The notes under the pieces were generated by a model that was not told where the DNA came from, searched no databases, and saw nothing but the letters and a program-made list of their open reading frames with translations. Below are positions 34,742 to 46,584 of a stretch of DNA of 55,385 bases, in pieces (within the stretch, counting starts at the first letter, position 1; each line of letters starts with the position of its first letter). The DNA is from Afipia sp. 64-13 (GTDB lineage: Bacteria > Pseudomonadota > Alphaproteobacteria > Rhizobiales > Xanthobacteraceae), in the NCBI GenBank assembly GCA_001897755.1, contig MKUJ01000012.1:21241-76625 (forward strand), written 5' to 3'. The translations under genes and the position numbers were made by a program.

Positions 34742-36340
34742 ATGAGACTGATTGAGCCCAGCAGCGCGATTGCGGCCGACGATATCATCATCGTCGGCGG
34801 CGGCCTCGCCGGCCTGTTCTGTGCGCTCAAGCTGGCGCCGCGCCCCGTCACCGTGATTTCCGCCGCCCCGCTCGGCGAAGGCGCGTCGAGCGCCTGGGCA
34901 CAGGGCGGCATCGCCGCGGCTGTCGCCGAAGGCGACAGCGCCGAGGCCCATGCCGCCGACACCATCGCGGTCGGCGGCGGCATCGTCGATGAGGCGGTGG
35001 CGCTCGGGCTGGCGCGCGAGGCCGGCGCGCGCATCCACGACCTGTTACAATATGGCGTGCCTTTCGACCGCGACCTGGAAGGCCGCCTTGCGGTCGGCCG
35101 CGAGGCCGCGCATTCGGCGCGCCGCATCGTCCATGTGCAGGGCGACCGCGCCGGCAAGGCGATCATCGCCGCGCTGATCGACGCCGTCCAGAAGACGCCG
35201 TCGATCAAGGTGATCGAGGGCTATGTCGCCGAGACGCTGCTGACCAGCGAGGACGCCGTCGCCGGCCTGCAACTGCGCAAGGCGCATGACGCCGGCGCGC
35301 ACACCATCACCGTGCCCGCCCGCGCCGTGGTGCTGGCGACCGGCGGCATCGGCCATCTCTATGCGGTGACCACCAATCCGGTGGAGGCCAGCGGCAGCGG
35401 CCTTGCGCTGGCCGCGCGTGCCGGCGCTGTGATCGCCGATCCCGAATTCGTCCAGTTCCACCCGACCGCCATCATGATCGGACGCGATCCGGCGCCGCTC
35501 GCCAGCGAGGCGATCCGCGGCGAAGGCGCGACGCTGATCAACGGCAAGGGCGAGCGTTTCATGCTGGCGATCGATCCGCTGGCCGAGCTTGCGCCGCGCG
35601 ACATCGTCGCGCGTGGCGTGTTCGCCGAGATCGCGGCGGGGCGCGGCGCGTTCCTCGACGCCACCAAGGCGCTCGGCGCGCATTTCGCCAAGGAGTTTCC
35701 GACCGTCTATGCGAGTTGCAAGGCGGGCGGCATCGATCCGGCGACACAGCCGATCCCGATCGCGCCGGCCGTGCATTATCACATGGGCGGCATCGCGGTG
35801 GATCAGCACGGCCGCACCTCGATCAAGGGACTGTGGGCCGGCGGCGAAGTGTCGTCCACCGGCGCGCATGGCGCCAACCGCCTCGCCTCCAACTCACTGC
35901 TCGAGGCCGTGGTCTATGCGGCGCGGATCGCCGAGGACATCAACGGTCACGCTCTGCCGGATACGCTGCGCATCGTCGCCTCCACGCAGACGCCGAACGG
36001 CGCGTTCGACACGCAGGCCGAGACCCGGCTGCGCAACATCATGAGCACGCAGGTCGGCGTCATCCGCAATGGCGAGGATCTCGCCAACGCGGTGCGCAGC
36101 CTCGCCGCGATGGAGCGCAGCGCTACCAACGCCGCCTTGCGCAACATGGCGACCACCGCGCTGATCGTCGCCACCGCGGCGTGGGTGCGGCAGGAGAGCC
36201 GCGGCGCGCATTTCCGCTCCGACTATCCGGACGAAAACCCGGCGCTGGCCCGCCGCACCATGACGACGCTGAACGCGGCGCATGCGGTCGCGGCGACCAT
36301 CACCGGCCACGAAGCGCCGCGCACGGCCGTGCCGGCATAA
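34742..36340 (+). CDS. nadB: L-aspartate oxidase NadB
   Basis: Flavoprotein that oxidises L-aspartate to iminoaspartate for NadA. The 532-residue chain has the FAD motif [30 protein letters not shown], the active-site region HPTAIMIG, a His/Arg-containing [12 protein letters not shown] and [20 protein letters not shown], all standard for NadB and the related SdhA. The C-terminal helical domain follows. No tail anchors it to the membrane. Start ATG 34742 fits the family. The 114-bp gap after nadA holds no gene. Confidence 0.97.
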   Translation: MRLIEPSSAIAADDIIIVGGGLAGLFCALKLAPRPVTVISAAPLGEGASSAWAQGGIAAAVAEGDSAEAHAADTIAVGGGIVDEAVALGLAREAGARIHDLLQYGVPFDRDLEGRLAVGREAAHSARRIVHVQGDRAGKAIIAALIDAVQKTPSIKVIEGYVAETLLTSEDAVAGLQLRKAHDAGAHTITVPARAVVLATGGIGHLYAVTTNPVEASGSGLALAARAGAVIADPEFVQFHPTAIMIGRDPAPLASEAIRGEGATLINGKGERFMLAIDPLAELAPRDIVARGVFAEIAAGRGAFLDATKALGAHFAKEFPTVYASCKAGGIDPATQPIPIAPAVHYHMGGIAVDQHGRTSIKGLWAGGEVSSTGAHGANRLASNSLLEAVVYAARIAEDINGHALPDTLRIVASTQTPNGAFDTQAETRLRNIMSTQVGVIRNGEDLANAVRSLAAMERSATNAALRNMATTALIVATAAWVRQESRGAHFRSDYPDENPALARRTMTTLNAAHAVAATITGHEAPRTAVPA

Positions 36341-36374
36341 GCGCAGTCGTAAACCATCAAGACGGACAACGGCC

Positions 36375-37262
36375 ATGAGCGACGTTCTCGATCCCGCCAC
36401 GCTGCTCTATCCCAGCGCTTTCCTGTCGCCGCTCGAGATCGACACGGCGGTCGAGCGCGCGCTGGAAGAGGATCTCGGCCGCGCCGGCGACATCACCTCG
36501 GCCGCGACCATTCCCGCCGACACCCCGGCCCGCGCGATGCTGGTGGCGCGCCAGGCGGGCGTGATCGCCGGGCTGCCGCTCGCAGTCGCGGCGTTTCATC
36601 GCCTCTCGCACGACATCCGCATCCAAGCGCATGTCCATGACGGCGGCAGCGTCGCCAAGGGCGTCGATGTGCTGACCATCTCGGGACCGGCGCGCACCGT
36701 GCTGGCCGCCGAGCGCACCGCGCTGAATTTCGTCGGCCGCCTGTCCGGCATCGCCACGCTGACGGCGGACTATGTACGCCATGCCGGCACCACCAAATTG
36801 CGGATCTGCTGCACGCGCAAGACCACGCCCGGCCTGCGCGCGCTGGAGAAATATGCCGTGCGCTGCGGTGGCGGCTTCAATCACCGCTTCGGCCTCGACG
36901 ACGCCATCCTGATCAAGGACAACCACATCGCGGTCGCCGGAGGCGTCACCGCGGTGCTGAAGCGCGCGCGCGCCAGCGTGGGGCATCTGGTCAAGGTGGA
37001 GATCGAGGTCGATACGCTCGATCAGCTTCGCGAGGTGCTCGCCACCGGCCTTGCCGACGTGGTGATGCTCGACAACATGGATCTGCCGAGCCTGCGCGAG
37101 GCGGTGAAGCTCGCCGCCGGCCGCGTGGTGCTGGAAGTGTCCGGCGGCGTGACGCGGGAGTCGATCTCCGACATCGCGCGCACTGGCGTCGATTACGCCT
37201 CTTCCGGCGCCCTGACCCACTCGGCGCCGAATTTCGACGTCGCGCTCGATATCGACGCGTAG
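36375..37262 (+). CDS. nadC: Nicotinate-nucleotide pyrophosphorylase (carboxylating) NadC
   Basis: Transfers quinolinate to PRPP and decarboxylates it to nicotinate mononucleotide, completing de novo synthesis before the adenylylation step. The 295-residue protein shows [45 protein letters not shown] (quinolinate- and PRPP-binding), [24 protein letters not shown] and [11 protein letters not shown], all canonical. The start ATG at 36375 lies 34 bp after nadB; the frame from 36282 overlaps nadB and is Arg-rich noise. A perfect long palindrome follows at 37286-37375. Confidence 0.97.
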   Translation: MSDVLDPATLLYPSAFLSPLEIDTAVERALEEDLGRAGDITSAATIPADTPARAMLVARQAGVIAGLPLAVAAFHRLSHDIRIQAHVHDGGSVAKGVDVLTISGPARTVLAAERTALNFVGRLSGIATLTADYVRHAGTTKLRICCTRKTTPGLRALEKYAVRCGGGFNHRFGLDDAILIKDNHIAVAGGVTAVLKRARASVGHLVKVEIEVDTLDQLREVLATGLADVVMLDNMDLPSLREAVKLAAGRVVLEVSGGVTRESISDIARTGVDYASSGALTHSAPNFDVALDIDA

Positions 37263-37285
37263 GACGTTGAATGCCAGAAGACAGA

Positions 37286-37375
37286 GTCGTCCCGGCGAAT
37301 GCCGGGACCCATAACCCTGTGGCTGTTTATTTGAAAAGACCGGTGATGATGGGTCCCGGCATTCGCCGGGACGAC
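37286..37375. repeat. Perfect 27-bp inverted repeat after the nad operon
   Basis: Arms 37286-37312 and 37349-37375 are exact reverse complements of 27 nt, separated by 36 nt. Each arm contains an inner GTCCCGGCATTCGCCGGGAC palindrome. It lies between convergent nadC and the SleB-type gene, and could terminate transcription in both directions. It is of a different family from the MAGLVPAIH-type repeat, and a shorter relative sits at 4542-4567. Confidence 0.85.
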
Positions 37376-37416
37376 CGGAAATGAAATTTCCGGCAGTGCC
37401 AGTCTCATCCACTCGC

Positions 37417-38835
37417 TTACGGCTTCTCGGCGGAAAGCTCTTTGGAAATCTCGGCGGTCTGGCTCGCGGTGCCCCAGCTCGGCGCGTCCTTGCCGTCGCC
37501 CCAGGCGCGCGGCCGGTAGAAAGTGTGCACGCCGAACTTGTACATCTTCTTCATCTCATGCACCCAGGACGGCCGCACCCAGTAGGCGTGATAGTGCGTC
37601 GACTTGCCGACTTCCGGCAGCCAGAGCTGGCCGTCGAGCGTGGCCTTGGCGATCTTCCGGGCGCGATCCCACATGTCGGGCTCGCGCACCACGTCGCGGA
37701 TGCCGTCGCAGGCGAAAGTGAACTGGCACGACAGATGGCGGTGCGAGTTCTGATAGACCACGCCGCAGATCGTGGTCGGGTAGTAGCCTGAGAACGCACG
37801 GTTGACGACGACCTGCGCCACCGCGATCTGGCCGCGTACCGCCTCGCCCCGCGCCTCGAAATACACCGCTTCGGCAAGGCACTTCTCGGACTTGGCGCGC
37901 GACTTCACATCGAGCCCGAGCCGTTCGGCCGGCGTGCGCGGGCGCTGGCTGTCGCGGGTGACCTCGCCCTTGCCGGCGATGGTTTCGCCGCCCGCTGCGC
38001 CCGAGGCGCTTTGCGGCGAGGGAACGGACCGCTTCATGTCCGGATCGCCGTTCGGCAGCACGATGATCGGCTCCTCGCCGGGCGCCCAGCGCTCCAGCGC
38101 CTCGCCGGCATCGCCGAGCGATGTGTTGCCAAAGAAAAGGCTGGAGGTTTTCACCGAGAACGGATCGTGCGGCACGGCAGCGACCGGAGCGATGTCGCCC
38201 TTCGGCTCGGCATGCAACGCGGCCAGCGCGCGCTCGTCGAGTTCGCCTTCGGCGGCAGGCTTGTTGGAATCGTATTGCGGCAAACGCGGTGACGACAGCG
38301 CGGCCTGCAATTCCTCGTCGAGCGGCGCGGGCGCGGTCGGCGGCGACAGCGCATCGGCGGTCTTGGCGCCCTGCACGGAGGCATTGTCGTCGGGCGAAAG
38401 ATCTTCACTGGCCGGCTGTTCGGCTGGCACCGCCTGGGGCGCCACGACCTGCAAGCGGTCGCCCTTCAGCGTGCGCACGACTTGCGGAAAATCCTCGGCC
38501 TGCAACGGGCGCAGCGGCTCGCCGAGCGGATTGCGGCCCAGCGCGCGGGTGATGCCGGCGTTGTCGATGTCGAGACTGGCAAGACGATATGCCGCCTCCG
38601 GCATATCGGTGCCGATCGGGCGCGGGAAATTGAAGGAGGCCACACGGATGGCGCGGCGCGAGGATGCGAAGATGTGCTGCTGCCAGCGCTCCGCAACGCC
38701 GGACTGGTGCGTTAGCAATGCGCCAAGGTCCTGATAGCCGAGCGAGTTCGGCACCAGGGCGAAGATGACAAAGCTGAAGGGCGCGAACCGCGCGCCCCTC
38801 AGCCTGTTACGCAAACCGAACATGGATACGCTCAC
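37417..38835 (-). CDS. SleB-type cell wall hydrolase
   Basis: A 472-residue envelope protein. The C-terminal hydrolase_2/SleB domain is clear: KCLAEAVYFEARGEAVRGQIAVAQVVVNRAF (catalytic Glu in YFEARGE), YPTTICGVVYQN, CQFTFACDGI and THYHAYWVRPSW. This family cuts N-acetylmuramyl bonds or related links in peptidoglycan. The N-terminus has a hydrophobic segment (APFSFVIFALVPNSLGY) that may be a membrane anchor, and residues about 100-320 are a low-complexity Pro/Ala/Glu linker. ATG at 38835 or 38823. The gene converges with the nad operon. Confidence 0.9.
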   Translation of the reverse strand: MSVSMFGLRNRLRGARFAPFSFVIFALVPNSLGYQDLGALLTHQSGVAERWQQHIFASSRRAIRVASFNFPRPIGTDMPEAAYRLASLDIDNAGITRALGRNPLGEPLRPLQAEDFPQVVRTLKGDRLQVVAPQAVPAEQPASEDLSPDDNASVQGAKTADALSPPTAPAPLDEELQAALSSPRLPQYDSNKPAAEGELDERALAALHAEPKGDIAPVAAVPHDPFSVKTSSLFFGNTSLGDAGEALERWAPGEEPIIVLPNGDPDMKRSVPSPQSASGAAGGETIAGKGEVTRDSQRPRTPAERLGLDVKSRAKSEKCLAEAVYFEARGEAVRGQIAVAQVVVNRAFSGYYPTTICGVVYQNSHRHLSCQFTFACDGIRDVVREPDMWDRARKIAKATLDGQLWLPEVGKSTHYHAYWVRPSWVHEMKKMYKFGVHTFYRPRAWGDGKDAPSWGTASQTAEISKELSAEKP

Positions 38836-39121
38836 GCAACACTACGCTTACACACACGCGATCTCCTCGCACATTCAGTGCAATTCGATCGAATGTGGTA
38901 ATATCCAATTAAAGTTGCCGGGGCGTTAATCGCTGGTGCTTGCGAAACACACGCAATCACAATGCGTGCGCGGCGCGATCACATCAAAAGCCTTGGTAAA
39001 CGGGCTCTTCCATAGAGTGGTAAACAGCGCGTCAACAAAAAAAGTGAACAACCGAATGGCCGCATCGCACATTCGCATGCGCGCAGACCCATCGTTTTCA
39101 CCAAAGACGCCGCTCAAAAGA
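38836..39121. other. AT-richer gene-free region upstream of the SleB-type gene
   Basis: About 285 bp between the SleB-type start and the ppdK terminator, both on the minus strand. It is visibly richer in A and T than its surroundings. On the minus strand TTGACG at about 39028-39033 followed by an AT-containing stretch may be a -35 element, and GGTAAAC occurs twice in direct repeat (around 38996 and 39020). A 63-codon minus frame (38926-39117) crosses it, but I see no family match and do not call it. Confidence 0.35.
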
Positions 39122-39148
39122 CAATGCCCGGGAAGAACCCGGGCATTG
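39122..39148 (-). terminator. Terminator after ppdK
   Basis: CAATGCCCGGG (39122-39132) pairs perfectly with CCCGGGCATTG (39138-39148) around a 5-nt loop. In minus-strand direction it is followed by TCTTTTG. It lies 27 bp past the ppdK stop. Confidence 0.75.
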
Positions 39149-39174
39149 CGGTATTCAGCGATGGGACCCAGACC

Positions 39175-42036
<2,862 letters not shown>

Positions 42037-42183
42037 GACTTCCTGACGCTGCGTGAGGGAAAACGGCAGGCGCGTTACACCATGGTTTGAAGCCCCCGCG
42101 CAAGTGCGCGAAAGCTGTAACAAGGTGTGGAGGTATGAACTTTTGGCTAGTCACTGAGTTGACAAGCCCGGCGCGCCACGCCG

Positions 42184-42327
42184 CTACTTGATGATACCGA
42201 GTCCGACGATACCAATGAAGATGAGATAGATCGCGACGATGAAGTTCAAAAGGCGCGGCATGATCAGAATCAAAATACCGGCGATCAGCGCCACGATCGG
42301 CTGAAGGTGAGCAACGGAAATCGTCAT
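42184..42327 (-). CDS. DUF3096 domain-containing small membrane protein
   Basis: A 47-residue protein consisting almost wholly of a DUF3096 domain: MTISVAHLQPIVALIAGILILIMPRLLN followed by FIVAIYLIFIGIVGLGII. Two hydrophobic helices with a PR turn between them suggest a hairpin membrane protein. Function unknown. The start at 42327 begins exactly at the family N-terminus; the frame up to 42438 is unsupported. It lies upstream of ppdK on the same strand (about 147 bp gap). Confidence 0.9.
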   Translation of the reverse strand: MTISVAHLQPIVALIAGILILIMPRLLNFIVAIYLIFIGIVGLGIIK

Positions 42328-42547
42328 CTGCGTCTCCAAAAAATCCAAACCCAAAGATGCACGCGCAAAGCGGTACACGATTCTGCGCGCTCGCGGCTGG
42401 AGAGAGACGATTGCGCAGACCAATGGTTCCGCAGGCACGAAAATGCCCCAATGAAGCCCCGCATGGCGCAGGAACGATGATCCGGCGCGGAGATTGTCTG
42501 GCCGATGTCCGGCCCTCCGGCCGACGCCTCATGCAGGAGACCGAACC

Positions 42548-42901
42548 ATGCGCAAATCAATCCTTGTCCTCGCCGTGATCGCGGGCGCCGCTATTCCGAT
42601 GACGGCGAGCGCCCAGCAGCGCATTATTGTCGAGGAAGGCGTGACCACGGGACTGTCCGGCGGCTATGTCGGCATCGCCGACGATCTGCAGCCCCGCTTC
42701 CGCGAATACGTCGTTGAGGAAAACGTGCCGAACTACACGGTGCCCGATCGCGTCGTGGTCGGCGCGGTGCTGCCCGAGACCGTCACCTATTACGACGTGC
42801 CGCAGCAATATGGCGCGAACCGTTACCGCTACACGCGGGTGAACGACCGTTATGTGCTGGTGGAGCCGCGCACCCGGCGGATCATCCAGGTCATCGACTA
42901 A
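42548..42901 (+). CDS. DUF1236 domain-containing secreted protein
   Basis: A 117-residue protein with signal peptide (SILVLAVIAGAAIPMTASA, cleavage near residue 22). The mature domain ends YDVPQQYGANRYRYTRVNDRYVLVEPRTRRIIQVI, the DUF1236 signature in Bradyrhizobium relatives, preceded by VPNYTVPDRVVVGAVLPETVTYYDV. DUF1236 proteins are small periplasmic proteins of unknown role. ATG 42548 has AGGAGACC upstream and gives the signal peptide. A terminator-like hairpin follows at 42987. Confidence 0.9.
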   Translation: MRKSILVLAVIAGAAIPMTASAQQRIIVEEGVTTGLSGGYVGIADDLQPRFREYVVEENVPNYTVPDRVVVGAVLPETVTYYDVPQQYGANRYRYTRVNDRYVLVEPRTRRIIQVID

Positions 42902-42986
42902 CGTGAACGACCAGGCGGGCAGAGGATCGATCCGGCGGATGTCGCTTGAACCGGAACGACCTTCCTCCGCTCCCGGTGCAAACCAA

Positions 42987-43016
42987 ACGCCCCGCCCGGC
43001 TGGCCCGGCGGGGCGT
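42987..43016. terminator. Hairpin between convergent DUF1236 and repeat-protein genes
   Basis: ACGCCCCGCC (42987-42996) pairs with GGCGGGGCGT (43007-43016) around a GC-rich 10-nt loop that can pair further. It lies 20 bp before the stop of the minus-strand gene at 43037 and 85 bp after the DUF1236 stop, so it can serve both genes. Confidence 0.7.
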
Positions 43017-43036
43017 CTGTCTGCGTCTGACGAACG

Positions 43037-44152
43037 TTACGATCCTTTCAGGATCGACAGGATGTTGTTCGTGGCCTTGTAGCTCTGAAGCACATTGTCG
43101 CGGAATGACGCCGTCCAGCCGGACGCCTGCCGTTCCTCGTCGCTCATCGACGAATAGCTTTGCAGAATGCCGAGGCTGAGCTGCCGCGGATCGCCGCTTT
43201 GCTGGCTTTGCTTCAACGCGCTGAGCACGGAGGCGCGGGTGCGCGCATTGAGCTCCTTCTTTGCCGCATAGATTTCCAGATCGGAAAACTTCTGATCCTG
43301 ATTGAGCGTGATGGCGGACAACGAGCGGTTGTCGATCGATGAGAAATCGACAAGCTGGCCGGTCCTGCGCGCCGGATCGAACACCAGTTCCTTGCCGCTG
43401 GCGGCCGCGGCCGCCGCCTGCGCGTCGAGCACCGCGCGGGCGCCGGTGGCGACATCCGCGAATGTCTGCGTCGCCGTCGTGGGCGCCGAGCCGACCGGAT
43501 ATTTCGTCAGATAGCTCGCGACCGGGTCTCCGGAAATCCCGGACGGCGCCTTATCGGGGTCTTGCCGCGCGGCCTCGAAGCCCTTCGCCACCGCCGAGCG
43601 CTGCGCCGCCCAGGTCGCGGTCGCCTTCTCCTCGCCGCTCGCGCCGTCGAGATAATCGAGCGCGGCCTTATAGACCACGGTGTAGTTTTTGGTCATCGAC
43701 GTCGCGGCGGCCGCGGGCGCGAGCGCGGCATTGAAGCGATTGTTCAGCTCGCCCGAAGCGGCGCTTTGCTCGTCGGGCGTGAACTTGCCGCCATTGTTGG
43801 TGGAGACCGCAAACAGTGCGCGACGATCGAGCGAGGACAGATCGACGGTCATTTTACCATCGGCGCCGATCGGCCCGGTGACTCTCGCCGCGGCGTAGAG
43901 CTTGTCCAGCGCAGTGCGCGCATCGCCTGTGACGGTGGCGAAATCCGGCGTGTTCGCTTCCGCCGCCAGACGCGCTTTCGCGGCATCCGACAGCGTGAGA
44001 TTGGTCGCCGAATTGGCATCGAGCGCGTTGCCGCTTTTGTCCGCGTTCAGCGTGTCGAGGAGCGAGGGTTGCGTCGCCGCGCGGGCGTAAGCGGAGCCCA
44101 TCTGCGCATACGGATTATAGCCAGCGATCGACGTCATGCCCGGCCCCGGCAT
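43037..44152 (-). CDS. Hypothetical protein with two internal repeats
   Basis: A 371-residue, Ala-rich soluble protein I do not recognise. It consists of an N-terminal segment and two related units of about 120 residues (about 71-190 and 231-356). The shared patterns are FATVTGDARTALDKLYAAA / FADVATGARAVLDAQAAAA, VDLSSLDRRALFAV / VDFSSIDNRSLSAI, KFTPDEQSAASGELNNR / KFSDLEIYAAKKELNAR and a closing DGASGEEKATATW / SMSDEERQASGW. No signal peptide or membrane segment is obvious. ATG 44137 is an alternative start. Two TTAA-N7-TAMM sites lie just upstream. Similar proteins exist in Bradyrhizobium relatives, from memory, without known function. Confidence 0.8.
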   Translation of the reverse strand: MPGPGMTSIAGYNPYAQMGSAYARAATQPSLLDTLNADKSGNALDANSATNLTLSDAAKARLAAEANTPDFATVTGDARTALDKLYAAARVTGPIGADGKMTVDLSSLDRRALFAVSTNNGGKFTPDEQSAASGELNNRFNAALAPAAAATSMTKNYTVVYKAALDYLDGASGEEKATATWAAQRSAVAKGFEAARQDPDKAPSGISGDPVASYLTKYPVGSAPTTATQTFADVATGARAVLDAQAAAAAASGKELVFDPARRTGQLVDFSSIDNRSLSAITLNQDQKFSDLEIYAAKKELNARTRASVLSALKQSQQSGDPRQLSLGILQSYSSMSDEERQASGWTASFRDNVLQSYKATNNILSILKGS

Positions 44153-44159
44153 TGATCTG

Positions 44160-44208
44160 TTAACGAAGGTTACCGGAACCTTTCAGAACATGGTTAACAG
44201 CGGGTAAA
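44160..44208. promoter_or_regulatory. Pair of CtrA-like sites before the repeat-protein gene
   Basis: TTAACGAAGGTTACC (44160-44174) and TTAACAGCGGGTAAA (44194-44208) both fit TTAA-N7-TAMM, close to the CtrA box TTAA-N7-TTAA of alphaproteobacteria, and lie 8-56 bp upstream of the minus-strand ATG at 44152. Neither is a perfect match. Confidence 0.35.
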
Positions 44209-44388
44209 CGCCGGACCCGGATGTCTCTTTGTCGCAGGGGACGCGGCGGCCGTTATCGCAGGCCGGGCCCAAGACTCCCCGCCGAAGTTTTTGAGGAAAC
44301 GGGCCGTCCCGCTTCGCGCACAACGCAAAGGCCGGCGACGATGGGTCCCGACCTCCGCCAGGACCCATAAAATCCGGAACGCGCTCGC

Positions 44389-46581
44389 TCAATCCTGAAT
44401 TTTGGAGAAGTCCGCCACCGCGCGGGTGGCCTCGCGGATCTCGCCCAGCAGCTTCAGACGATTTTCGCGGACTTGAGCGTCGTCATCATTGACCTTGACC
44501 TTGTCGAAGAAGGCATCGACCGCGGGACGCAGCTTGGCCATCGCGCTCATCGCGCCGGCGAAATCTTCCTTCGCCACGGCGGCGCCCGCCTCGCCCCTGG
44601 CCTGATCGATCGCGGCGGCGAGCGCCCTCTCTTCATCGAGCCGATAGAGCGACGGATCCGGCGCACCGGCATAGGTCTTGCCGTCCTTCTTCTCCTCGAT
44701 GCGCAGGATGTTCGCCGCGCGCTTGGTGCCGGCGAGCAGGTTCTTGCCGTCATCGGTATCGAGGAATTTGCCGAGCGCCTCGACCCGGCGCACGACCATC
44801 AGGAGATCATCCTGAGCATTTTCTGAGACGGGATGACCTTCGGTATTCCTGTTGCCAAGCGCGAACACTGCGTCGACGAGGTCATGCCGCGCGCCCTGAT
44901 CGCGCAACTGGACTTTGAGTCGGTCGGCGAAGAAGGAGAGGAGATCATCTCCGATGCCGTCATGCGCGGGCTTGACCCGCGCATCCACGTCTTTCTTTTC
45001 CGCAGCCAAGGCGTGGATGGCCGGGACGAGCCCGGCCATGACGGCTGCGTGCGACGCGGCAACCGTACTCAGCTTCAAGCGCAGGTTGTTGTCGAGCAGA
45101 AGCCTGATCACCCCCAGCGCCGCGCGGCGCAGCGCATACGGATCCTTCGAGCCGGTCGGCTTTTCATCGATCGCCCAGAAGCCGGTGAGAATGTCGATCT
45201 TGTCGGCCAGCGCGACGGCGATCGCGACCGGATCGGTCGGCACACGATCGTTCGGACCCTGCGGCTTGTAGTGATCCTCGATCGCCTGCGCGACGGAGGC
45301 GTCCTCGCCCTGCGCCAGCGCATAGGACTTGCCCATCAGGCCCTGCACTTCGGGGAATTCGCCGACCACTTCGGTGAGCAGATCCGCCTTGGCCAGCCGC
45401 GCGGCGCGTTTGGTCTTCTCGACATCGGCACCGACCAGCGGCGCAAGCTCGGCCGCGAGCCGCTCGATGCGCGCGATGCGCTCGGCCTGCGTGCCTAGCC
45501 TCTCGTGGAACACGATGTTGTCGAACTTCGCCAGCCGGTCCTCGAGTCTGGTCTTGAGATCGGTCTCGTAGAAGAACTTGGCGTCCGACAGCCGCGCGCG
45601 GATCACGCGCTCGTTGCCGGCGACGATGGCCTTTCCGCCATCGCTCGCCTCGATGTTGGAAACGAGAATGAATTTCGGCGCGAGCTTGCCGGTTTTCGGA
45701 TCGCGCACCACGAAACATTTCTGGTTGTTGCGGATGGTGGCGCGGATCACCTCATCGGGGATCGACAGAAAGCTCGCGTCGAACGAGCCCATCAGCACCA
45801 CCGGCCACTCGACCAGGCCCGCGACCTCGTCGAGCAGCACCTGGTCCTCGACCAGTTCATAGCCCTGCGCGAAAGCAAGGTTCTTCGCCTCGGCGAGGAT
45901 GACGTCGCGGCGGCGCTGCGGATCGAGCACCACCTTGGCGTCGAACAGCTTCGCCTCGTAATCATCGAAGCGGCGCACGGTGATCTCGCCCGGCGCCATG
46001 AAGCGATGGCCGCGCGTCACCTGTCCGGCGACAATGCCGGACACGTCGAACGCCACCACGTCGGGATCCTCGGTCTCGAGACCGAAAGTCGCGATGATCG
46101 AATGCAGCGGCCGCACCCACGACAGCGCGCCGGGCTTCGCCGAGCGCTCGCCCCAGCGCATCTGCTTCGGCCACGGGAAGGTGCGGACGATTACCGGCAG
46201 AATCTCCGCGATCACCTCAATCGCAGGGCGACCCGGCTTCTCCATCAGCGCGATGTAGAAGTCGCCCTTCTTCGGATCCCTCTGGATCTTCGCCTCGTCG
46301 AGCGACTTCAAACCTGTCGCCTTGAGGAAACCCTGCACCGCGGCGTCGGGCGCGCCGACCTTCGGTCCCTTGCGCTCTTCCTTCAGATCGGGCTGGCGCA
46401 CCGGAATGCCGTGAACGGTGAGCGCAAGACGGCGCGGCGTCACGAACGCCTTGGCGCCCTCGTAGACGAGACCTTCGGCGACGAGACGGTCGGTGACCAT
46501 CTTGCGCAGATCGTCCGCCGCCTTGGCCTGCATGCGCGCGGGAATTTCCTCGGAGAACAGTTCAAACAGAAGATCGGGCAT
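44389..46581 (-). CDS. glyS: Glycyl-tRNA synthetase beta subunit, with in-frame palindromic repeat insertion
   Basis: Large subunit of the alpha2-beta2 glycyl-tRNA synthetase. The 730-residue chain opens [17 protein letters not shown] and runs through GWSGRS-equivalent [58 protein letters not shown] and [20 protein letters not shown], all canonical. The C-terminal anticodon-binding domain contains AALRIDQAR-like helices and ends [16 protein letters not shown]. Residues about 514-541 read [16 protein letters not shown]... VKPAHDG and correspond to the 84-bp palindromic repeat at 44959-45042; GlyS homologues lack it to my knowledge. The frame is kept (84 = 28 codons). glyQ ends 3 bp upstream. 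Confidence 0.96.
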   Translation of the reverse strand: MPDLLFELFSEEIPARMQAKAADDLRKMVTDRLVAEGLVYEGAKAFVTPRRLALTVHGIPVRQPDLKEERKGPKVGAPDAAVQGFLKATGLKSLDEAKIQRDPKKGDFYIALMEKPGRPAIEVIAEILPVIVRTFPWPKQMRWGERSAKPGALSWVRPLHSIIATFGLETEDPDVVAFDVSGIVAGQVTRGHRFMAPGEITVRRFDDYEAKLFDAKVVLDPQRRRDVILAEAKNLAFAQGYELVEDQVLLDEVAGLVEWPVVLMGSFDASFLSIPDEVIRATIRNNQKCFVVRDPKTGKLAPKFILVSNIEASDGGKAIVAGNERVIRARLSDAKFFYETDLKTRLEDRLAKFDNIVFHERLGTQAERIARIERLAAELAPLVGADVEKTKRAARLAKADLLTEVVGEFPEVQGLMGKSYALAQGEDASVAQAIEDHYKPQGPNDRVPTDPVAIAVALADKIDILTGFWAIDEKPTGSKDPYALRRAALGVIRLLLDNNLRLKLSTVAASHAAVMAGLVPAIHALAAEKKDVDARVKPAHDGIGDDLLSFFADRLKVQLRDQGARHDLVDAVFALGNRNTEGHPVSENAQDDLLMVVRRVEALGKFLDTDDGKNLLAGTKRAANILRIEEKKDGKTYAGAPDPSLYRLDEERALAAAIDQARGEAGAAVAKEDFAGAMSAMAKLRPAVDAFFDKVKVNDDDAQVRENRLKLLGEIREATRAVADFSKIQD
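44959..45042. repeat. Palindromic repeat inserted inside glyS (copy 2)
   Basis: Arms of about 32 nt (44959-44990 and 45011-45042) are reverse complements with about six mismatches. The sequence belongs to the same family as 625-708 (CGTGGATGGCCGGGACGAGC core). Its length of 84 bp keeps the glyS frame open. The mismatches are compensated inside each arm (GC to CG changes in pairs), as if the small inner stems were maintained. Confidence 0.85.
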
Positions 46582-46584
46582 CGC

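Noticed and set aside
38926-39117. 63-codon minus-strand frame in the AT-richer island
   Set aside because: No recognisable domain and no clear ribosome-binding site; it crosses a probable promoter. It could be real but I cannot support it.
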